Shown here: positions 35,660-42,340 of the stretch, one piece after another
Layout: every line of letters starts with the position of its first letter
Position numbering within the stretch: position 1 is the stretch's first letter
NCBI GenBank assembly: GCA_004802725.1
Contig: SGPM01000246.1
Coordinates: 1-42,340 of the forward strand
Length of the DNA stretch: 42,340 nucleotides
Origin: Antrodiella citrinella
Lineage: Eukaryota; Basidiomycota; Agaricomycetes; Polyporales; Steccherinaceae
Reading direction: 5' to 3'
Translations under genes and position numbers: made by a program
Notes under the pieces: model-generated
Told to the model about the DNA's origin: nothing
Database searches by the model: none
What the model saw: only the letters and a program-made list of their open reading frames with translations

Positions 35660-36180
35660 ATGTTGAACACGATCTCACAGATTCTTTCGGGCAGAGCCTC
35701 GAACGAAGGACACGACATCACCGTCATGCAATACGAGCGTGCAGACTACGGTGTCGGTACAGAGGAGCATCTCCACTGGGTGATCGTGTTGCTTCCTACG
35801 TCGGGAGACAAAGCAAAGCGGAGGGTCGATCATTCCAGGTGATCGATCGCCACTACCAGGATGAACGCGGTATACAATGGAGCTTGTATGACCTAAAGGA
35901 AGATCTGCGTCGCAACAAGAGATGCTTCGGCGGCGTGCGCATTGGCAATTTCAAGAAGGAGGATTTTGACGAACTATGCAAGGTATGTGTTCATGCCCAT
36001 GCCGGAGGAGGAAAGTTCGTACTGCAAGTTATCGCAGCTCATCTGCCTATTATCAAATTCGAAGGTTGGAATTTCCGGGACTGGGTTATGGAGGTTATTG
36101 GGATCGTGATAGAGAGAGCGTGGGTCCAGCAGGCCAAGAGACTCACAGGCCGTGCGAGGTGCACGAGTTTGAACTGTTAG
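35660..36180 (+). pseudogene. Frameshifted hypothetical fungal protein gene
   Basis: Two overlapping frames together read like one small protein. The first runs from ATG 35660 (MLNTISQILSG) through ADYGVG and HLHWVIVLLPTSGDKAK, then stops at about 35840. The second, shifted by one base, continues with EGRSFQVIDRHYQDERG, SLYDLKEDLRR, GVRIGNFKKEDFDELC and IIKFEGWNFRDWVMEV to a stop at 36180. The junction near 35810-35830 needs one extra base. I read this as a broken gene or a sequencing error. The alternative is a 59-nt intron (GTGATC...CCAG) from just after HLHW to about 35839, in phase, but it would delete sequence that looks coding in both frames. The family appears to be a fungal protein of unknown function; I cannot name it. 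Confidence 0.45.
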
Positions 36181-36712
36181 AATCCATGTTCTCCCGGCTC
36201 CGGCCCGGGGCTGCTGGAAACCAGCGCTTACAGTTGTAACCAAACATGTACATACATAGGATGCAGCACTAGAATAGCGGGGCGTAAGATTCTAACTTCT
36301 AACAAGACGAATATTGGACAGTGTGCAGCTTCCATTAGTGGATTGCGACCCATGGACTCACAGCCCTGTCAGGCCTCACAGGCCTCACAGGCCGCAGGCC
36401 TCAGGTGTACACGCTCAGCTGTTCAGCTGTAAGTTTATTCGTTTGATATCTGCCAGTGATCAGATCAGGGCGACCTCGGAGGGACCAACAAGGCTGTATG
36501 TCAGTGCAGACTGAAGTTTAATTCTAAACTCACATGGCGCCACGAAGCATGTGACTGGGCTCTACGCAGCATCACCAGTAACTTGTACGGTATATAACTG
36601 CCAGTGCAGCCTCAATCTCGAACTTCGTACCACTAGCTAGACCTCGCAGGCTGCAGCCCACACGGCCATTCCTGAAGGCCTGAAGGATCATCATTCTTAG
36701 TGTCTCCTTGTC
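36181..36712. other. Intergenic region with AGGCCT repeats
   Basis: No gene. At 36371-36404 the self-complementary word AGGCCT recurs three times within 34 bases, mostly as AGGCCTCAC units in tandem. AGGCCT-like words recur at 36674-36684 and 36778-36783. Confidence 0.45.
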
Positions 36713-37481
36713 ATGATCATGATGTCTTCACCCTCCGGAGACTCCAGGCATCACGCACATCCTCAGGATATAGTACCAGGCCTTGTACCAGAGGTCCTGG
36801 TCATGGCTGTTGGGCAACCTCATCCCGGCCGGTGCAGCCTGCTCAGTCCCCTTTCGACCGTGATGATGCCCAAGTTGAGGCACTGAATACTCAACAAAGT
36901 ATGTCTTCTCGGTCGCTGTCTATTCTCTCCCCAGAATTTATATTATGTATGCAGAGTCCCCCATCGTCGGGAGTTCAGGAAGCGGTCTTCCGAAGCTTCC
37001 GAAGCTCTTCTTAGAGCGGTGCGTGTGACGTCACTTTCGATCCCCATGTCAAACTCACCTCATGTACTGCAGGCGACGAAGATCAGTAGTGATCCCGAGT
37101 TGTGCGAAAAGCTCTTTGCACTCTGCTTTATACAACGGTGAGCAACTTACCTGTTACCGGAGTGTCCACCTCAAGACTGACATATCTAAATCCTCTTTTA
37201 GGATCGATACGATCGGGCATGAGAGCAACAGTGCCAAATTCTTTGCTTCTCCATGCTGTATCGAGACCTTCGAACAGCAAGGTATCGACATTAAGGAATA
37301 TCTCATGGGAATGGCCAGTGACTCTAGTTCGAGCAGCGGCTCGACTTCACTGGTGTCACAGCTTCGAGCACAGGTGCTCCAGCGGACAATCGACATTGCT
37401 GGACTCACCGAGGTGACTCATCAGCTCATGGCGGATAAGGCGCACCTTGAGATGCAGCTCGAAACAATTCGTTCTGTTTAA
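36713..37481 (+). CDS. Tentative small gene with C-terminal coiled coil
   Basis: The 3' part is convincing: an exon ending at 37137 (DPELCEKLFALCFIQR) joins across a GT-AG intron to 37202-37481, which continues IDTIGHESNSAK, a Ser-rich stretch and a leucine-spaced coil (LVSQLRAQVLQRTIDIAGL ... HLEMQLETIRSV) to a stop. Upstream exons are less sure. One consistent model is ATG 36713, exons through PQDI, then PFDRDDAQVEALNTQQ (ending before GTATGT at 36900), then SPIVGSSGSGLPKLPKLFLER (ending near 37018), then from 37087. No family is recognised. Acceptor choices at 37072 versus 37086 change the frame upstream and only RNA data can settle them. Confidence 0.35.
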
Positions 37482-37824
37482 ACGGATTCGCTCCTTTGCC
37501 ACATTGTTCGAGCACGCTTCGATTCGGGTCACCGTCGTTCTCGAGTACCTAGATGAATGTTTGTGAACGGGAAGGGGTGTCTGTTTGTAGAATAATTGTA
37601 AACGAGCTGCCAATGATGTCATTAATTTGCACTTGTCTCAGGTTATAGGCAGTGTCAGCCCGTTATTGGTATGCCCGACACACCCGACCAAAGCTCGAGA
37701 GAATGAAGTGTAACATAAAATTCAACACTCACGAACACTCTATTGTACAACACGCCTTGAGATTACATGCACGCACAAGTTTCGTCACTGCCCACGATAC
37801 ACACCTTCCGTCTGCTGTGAGCAT
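37482..37824. other. Convergent intergenic region
   Basis: 3' space between the small coiled-coil gene (+) and the FunK1 gene (-). No gene seen. Confidence 0.45.
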
Positions 37825-40795
37825 CTACGCGGACCCCTTCCGTGCTCGCTTTCCGCTCGATGACTCTTCAGTCTCGTCCTTGTTCTCATTTGCTTTCCTT
37901 TTAGAAGCACGTGAATAGCATGTCCGTCCAACTCGAACGCTTGAACCCGAATCTGATGGCCCTTTCGCCGCTGGGGTGAGCAACTGAGCCTGAGGAACCG
38001 GTGGGAGTGTATTCGATCCCGATCCCGAGGTAGTGGACGGCACATCCTCCACGAACGCTGGAAGGCGCAGTGCAGGGCGTCTGAGCTTAATGGTGAGCCT
38101 TTCTTCAAGATGTTCGTCCGACTCCGATCCTGAGGATGACGATGATTCCCCATCCACCGAAAGGGTTGGTACCCATTTGGCCGGAATGGTGATCGTGAGC
38201 TTTTCTTCAGTTCCATGATCAGAGCCTGAGGCGGAGGGCGTACTCGCCGCTGGGGTGGGTAACTGAGGGACCTGACGTACGACCGGAATAGTGATTGTGA
38301 GTTTCTCTCGCGCATCTGAGCTTAATGGTATATCCTCGGCCGGAGTTGGGAGCTGAGTTGGCTGCGCTTGCGAGGGCGACTGCAATAGCTGGGGTGTGGA
38401 GGTCTCGTCGGGCGTGAACGCAGGAGGAACTGGCGGCAGGACCATCCCCAAATTCCTTCTCCTTTTCTCCTCTGCGCGTACGAAGTTCACTTCTTGTTCC
38501 AGTGGAGGGTGAGATTTGCGAACAACCGCTTCCATGTCTGTGAAGACCTCCAAAACATCGATGTGAAGGTTGTCGTACTTGTTCTCCTGGTACGCTTTCA
38601 ACAAGATGTCGAAGTAGCGCCGGATGACCGTCCGCAGGGAAGCGCAATACCCTTTGGTGCTGACATACGGAAGTATGTTGTCCGTCAAAAGTGCAGGATT
38701 GTGGAATACATCTCGCTTTGTCCATGTCCTGCGAGAGTCGTCCCGGCCAAAAAGATTGCGATGCATGATCGCAAAAGGAGTGGGAACATTGCTGGGCCAG
38801 AGCAACTCGTCACGCAGAATTCCACCAGGTTTGGCCATGCTGACGGCAAGGAACACGACGACCCAGAAGAGTGCGTCCAGGTCGTGGATCGCATTATAGC
38901 GGGGTACCTTTGGTCTTCTGATAGTCGCGTCGAACATATACTTCGCGTCAACGATCTCCGCTGACATGAACCACTTGACACCCTACGTACCAGACAAGGT
39001 TAACGATAGGCTATTTGTGAAGGAAAGAACAAAACAACTTACGATTGTGGGGTCTGCGTCGCGCTTATCCTCTAGCTTCATGGCGTTCTCGAAGTTGATA
39101 AGCTCGCCCTCTGCGCGGACGGCGGGGATTCCATTGGTCGGGTTCATGTGGGATTTCTTGATCACAATACTTTCAACCCCGATGTTCCTGTGGACGTATC
39201 CACGGTCGTGAGTCGATCGAAGGCCTGTATGCGAGTATTAGGATGGGCTTTGAAGATATGATGATGTGAGATAAATATGCTGACCTGCGACGACATCTTG
39301 CATCACCATGGCAAGCTCCAAACACGATTTAAAGTGATATACGGATGGTCCGTCCGCAGAAGAGACGAATCGATGGTGTATCCTGTTTTTAGCAGGAATA
39401 AGACTTGCCGCGCCTTCCACTTGCATGGACCACAGATTCAATTCAGAAGAAGGGACAATCCATTTGCGAGAGTTATGGGTGGTATCGAGGATCCGTTCAA
39501 CAATGATATACTGCTTCGAGTAGACGTGTGGAACACCGATGGATGGTCCTATATCGGAAAGGATTGCACCTTCCGTTCGCTTGGTGCTCCAAGCGTCCTT
39601 GACTTTGTATGTCTATACGCTGCGTTAGGAATGTATGAACGCGGATGGCCATGTACGTACCGGGCGTAACGTTTCGTCCAGTGCGATGTCTCGCACGTTC
39701 CAAGCATTCCAGACCCTGATTCCGGAGCTAACGATTGAGCTCACGCTCGCAGGTTCCATAGGCTGCAGCTCAAAGAGCACATACTGTTCCATGATACCTT
39801 CGGCATGAGGGGCGGCAACATTACATGCGGGTATAGTGACAACAAAGTGATAGTCTTCGCGAAGTGTGAAGGGCACGGTGTATGAAGCGCACGGCACAAC
39901 ATTTGGTGAGAGGGATCGGGGAATAAGGAGCATGGAGGTATCCCACCCCAGAGCAGAAGGAGAGGCTCGCTGTATTCCGATCACGAGTCCGATGAGCACC
40001 TTCGGATCCTACATGAACGAGAATGAGTAGAGCTACACTTGCGTACGACGGGAAACACACCTCGTTTACGCAGAATAATTCTGACCCGACGACGCCAGAC
40101 CTATCCGCGATGTACACACGGAAATACCCCTCCTCTGCAAATGCAATGCCACATGCAAACCGACGATCGGGGCAATGCCACAGCAACTGAGACAAATGTA
40201 TCATCAGAAGACGGTCGACTCCAAGATTGCGGGCCTGGATGCCATGAGTTTCGACGGCTACTTGCATACGACCAAAGTCGGGGAATTGTATGGGGTTCGT
40301 TGTGCCAGCGATCACAGGAAGCAGTGACGAGGAAGGGGTCAAAGGCTGAGCATGGATGGGTCGCGGATTCTGCTGCCAGAACATTGGACGTTTCGCTTTA
40401 TCACAGGAGGATATCACGCGAAGAAGGTCGCAGTAATTGTTGCGTTGAGTTGGATCGCAATAAAATCGAGCGTCGTGTTCATTGTAGAGCTGCGTGTAGA
40501 TGTCGTTCACGACAAAAGATGGCGCAGGAAAGTGAGCGTGTATGAGGTGAGTGGCGTCGACGGCCAAAGAGCCCAACTCCTTCTGGATTTGACTGTCGAG
40601 GTTGCGAATTGTGTCGCCGACAAACGGAAGTGAGGCAGCAGCTTCTGCTAAGGCGAGGAGTCTTGATGAAGAGATATGTGAGCAAAGAGAAACACGGAGA
40701 GGGTGGCCAATGGAGAGGATCATGTTCGATCGACCAGGTGGCTATGAGATACAGGATAAAAGAACATACTTGGTGAAATGATCTGTCCCCGTCAT
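37825..40795 (-). CDS. FunK1-family protein kinase-like protein, predicted pseudokinase
   Basis: Member of the fungal-specific FunK1 kinase family, expanded in mushroom-forming fungi. Model exons: 40770-40795, 40061-40661, 39661-40008, 39285-39612, 39043-39224, 37825-38982; 880 residues. An alternative start at 40723 inside a longer exon adds 12 residues. Family features: YKVKDAWS (ATP-lysine region), VPHVYS, GLRSTHDRGYVHR, WFMSAEIVD, and HDLDALFWVVVF. The catalytic loop reads HRNIGVES, so the catalytic Asp is Asn448 and the metal-binding Asn is Ser453; the usual DFD/DFG Asp is Asn478 (INFEN). These changes predict loss of phosphotransfer. The C-terminal tail (about 690-880) is disordered with three copies of a KLTITIP-like motif and ends in a basic KRKANENK...KRARK stretch that could be a nuclear signal. 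Confidence 0.83.
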
Positions 40796-40952
40796 GTCGA
40801 GGGTGTCACTTGATGTCAGGAGGCTTGATGAACGGAAGGCGTGAGCAAAGGGAACACGAAGAGGGTAGCATAGCCAAATGAAAGGATCGCGTCCAATCGA
40901 CCAGAGGGCAAACAAAAGATAATATACAAAGGGAACGTACTTTGTGAGATCT
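40653..40952. repeat. Imperfect direct duplication at the 5' end of the FunK1 gene
   Basis: The segments 40653-40779 and 40817-40952 align along their length on the same strand: both contain CTTGATGAA, GTGAGCAAAG, GAGAGGGT or GAAGAGGGT, then ATCGACCAG(A/G)GG, and end in a GTACTT or ATACTTGGTGAAAT-type stretch. On the gene strand each copy has a GT donor, an intron-like body and a TCATCAAG acceptor. This is a tandem duplication of about 130-160 bases carrying one intron. Confidence 0.6.
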
Positions 40953-41167
40953 ATCTGTGTATTGCTGAAACAATAAGAATCTACGAGATGCTTTGGGCAA
41001 ATATGAATGTAGGGAAGTGGGAAGTGGAGAATGTGGTAGACGATCAACAGCTGGGATGGCCAGTGGCGATCAACATCGCGTCACGCGGTTTGGGGAAATC
41101 AACCGCCGGAAGTGGCCGCGGGGTCTTCATGCCATTTAGTGCGCACCACGGGTCGGCGATACCCGCG

Positions 41168-41185
41168 CGGGTCACGGGTACGGGT
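41168..41185 (+). repeat. Left 18-bp inverted repeat, GGGTAC-rich
   Basis: CGGGTCACGGGTACGGGT is the exact reverse complement of 41769-41786. It is followed at 41189-41207 by a 19-bp GGGTAC-tandem sequence that recurs in direct orientation at 41800-41818. Confidence 0.75.
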
Positions 41186-41397
41186 GCCGGCGGGTACGGG
41201 TACGGGTTGCCAAATCGGGACCCGCGGACCCGTCAAATTTTGGCGGGTACAGCAGTAAATCGCGTATTTCTCCGCCAATTGTTGTCGGATTGGGGCGTGT
41301 AAGGGCTCATCGTGTTCGCCTTTCGAATCCGTATCTGTACGTATGCTTCATTCCGTCACGCGTTTGGTATTTCTTGTGCTGCAAGGTTACGCGTTCC

Positions 41398-41413
41398 GGC
41401 GCCAATAAGCGCC
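41398..41413. repeat. Imperfect copy of GGCGCTTATAAGCGCC palindrome
   Basis: GGCGCCAATAAGCGCC followed by GGGCGCGCGATGG. It matches the perfect palindrome at 41564-41579 with its following CGCGATG, and a third half copy ATAAGCGCC lies near 41748-41757. Confidence 0.6.
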
Positions 41414-41563
41414 GGGCGCGCGATGGCTTAATAGCACTACTTATGATACCGTTTTGCGAATTCGAGTATATACGATTTGTTCTATACACCAATGCGATCA
41501 TTTCTACATCGTTTCCGTAACATAAGGCCAAGTTTTGGATTAATACCAGCCCATCGCAACTTC

Positions 41564-41579
41564 GGCGCTTATAAGCGCC
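41564..41579. repeat. Perfect 16-bp palindrome
   Basis: GGCGCTTATAAGCGCC equals its own reverse complement. It lies inside the segment bounded by the GGGTAC-rich inverted repeats. Confidence 0.75.
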
Positions 41580-41768
41580 GGTGTGCGCGATGATGTGGCA
41601 TCCCTCTTAGCAGTAACATAATGGTTTGGGACCATTCAAAGGGTATAATAGATACTTATTCGTGTACTCTACGACCTGTATATACTACATTCATCATAAC
41701 ATATCTATTGTGGCTGCTATTCAATGTTTGCACCGACGATTTCAAAATAAGCGCCCTGACGCCGAGAT

Positions 41769-41786
41769 ACCCGTACCCGTGACCCG
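41769..41786 (-). repeat. Right 18-bp inverted repeat, GGGTAC-rich
   Basis: ACCCGTACCCGTGACCCG, exact reverse complement of 41168-41185. It is followed at 41800-41818 by the direct 19-bp GGGTAC copy and further ACCCG-rich sequence to about 41850. Confidence 0.75.
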
Positions 41787-41850
41787 GGTACGGGTTTTTG
41801 GCGGGTACGGGTACGGGTCAGGGTCGTGACACCCGGGGGTATACCCGTGG

Positions 41851-42340
41851 TGTGCACTAGGCGTAGAGTTAGAGAGAGTTCCCCCCCTTTCCCGAAACAG
41901 TTTCCAGTCTCCCTGCGTTTTTCTCTTGCGTTCTCTAGATCTCCCTCGTTCCCCTTCGCGTATCTTGTTACCCCAAAACCCACAACACCCTACACAGTCC
42001 CTGTTGAGTATCCCTTACCCTCATTATCACAAAACCCAATACATCGCTCGATTACTTCGTTTGCCTCCCTATCATCATAGATCCCCCGTCGGCCTCTCGC
42101 GCAGACCGAACCCTATCCCGGTTCTATCGTAGCTTAAGTACCATCCTCACCGTGACCCCTCCGAGCTCGTCCGAGGAAGGCTCGAGCCCGCAATGACCTT
42201 CGACCCCAGTCCGAGACTCTCAGCCGTTGCCCCAGCCACCGACACCGTCGACTTCGCGTATCTTCACCACTACTCCAGTACAGAGAATCGCCAACCTGAA
42301 CGAACACTTCGACGACATCAATTCCGAACGCGCTGCCACC
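41851..42340 (+). other. Pyrimidine-rich region ending in an open frame
   Basis: A C-run at 41881-41887 is followed by about 250 bases of CT-rich sequence, like a leader or promoter. From about 42197 to the window end a frame stays open (QPLPQPPTPSTS, then RIANLNEHFDDINSERAAT), with no ATG inside the window in that frame. It could be the first exon of a gene or of a retroelement gag; nothing more can be said. Confidence 0.25.

Larger units (their letters stand above)
41151..41850. mobile_element. Candidate non-coding repeat element with GGGTAC-rich ends
   Basis: About 700 bases with an AT-rich middle and GC-rich ends made of TACCCG/CGGGTA units, in both inverted and direct arrangement, plus palindromic GCGCC words inside. 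No open frame resembles a transposase. The layout suggests a non-autonomous element or two nested insertions, but no target-site duplication could be identified, so the class and exact limits are unknown. Confidence 0.4.

Noticed and set aside
35779..35840. Programmed ribosomal frameshift in the small hypothetical gene
   Set aside because: No X-XXY-YYZ slippery sequence or clear downstream structure is visible at the junction.
41280..41340. Possible tRNA because of a TTCGAATCC word
   Set aside because: No matching acceptor stem, D-arm or anticodon arm could be folded around it.

Overview
The window is nuclear DNA of a filamentous basidiomycete, most likely an Agaricomycete. The signs are genes split by many short GT-AG introns (mostly 46-72 nt), a laminarinase-type GH16 enzyme, a FunK1-type fungal kinase, and a very large DNA methyltransferase fused to a SNF2 helicase (DNMT5/Rad8 type). 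All gene models below were built by hand from reading frames and splice signals. No database search was possible. Scattered single N bases, dense between about 11347 and 13067, mark lower-quality sequence.

Layout, left half. 1-936 (+) is the 3' part of a PEX7 peroxisomal import receptor. 2215-3475 (+) is a secreted GH16 glucanase. 3988-9734 (-) is a nine-exon gene for a protein of about 1761 residues with three successive metzincin protease modules and a long coiled C-terminal region. 10526-12254 (-) is a flavin monooxygenase. 13222-14486 (+) is a PAP2 lipid phosphatase. 14558-17318 (-) is a CID-domain RNA polymerase II-binding protein with RGG boxes. 17952-21105 (-) is a ZW10/Dsl1 vesicle-tethering subunit. 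21470-22924 (-) is a proline/serine-rich protein of unknown function.

Layout, right half. 23906-31295 (+) is the methyltransferase-helicase (about 2302 residues). 31548-32018 (+) is a CRIPT homologue. 32564-33710 and 34136-35209 (+) are tandem paralogues with about seven membrane segments. 35660-36180 (+) is a frameshifted hypothetical gene. 36713-37481 (+) is a tentative small coiled-coil gene. 37825-40795 (-) is a FunK1-family protein that has lost its catalytic residues. 41151-41850 holds GGGTAC-rich inverted and direct repeats that look like a non-coding mobile element. The last 500 bases are pyrimidine-rich and end in an open frame that runs off the window.

The genes do not form one pathway; this is an ordinary mixed fungal neighbourhood with several unusual architectures. 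The strongest points are: (i) a triple metzincin chain whose first module carries HQxxH in place of HExxH; (ii) a textbook PCNA-binding PIP box at the start of the methyltransferase-helicase; (iii) tryptophan-acidic motifs in ZW10 resembling the coatomer-binding lasso of yeast Dsl1; (iv) a FunK1 protein with all three catalytic-loop and metal-binding residues replaced.
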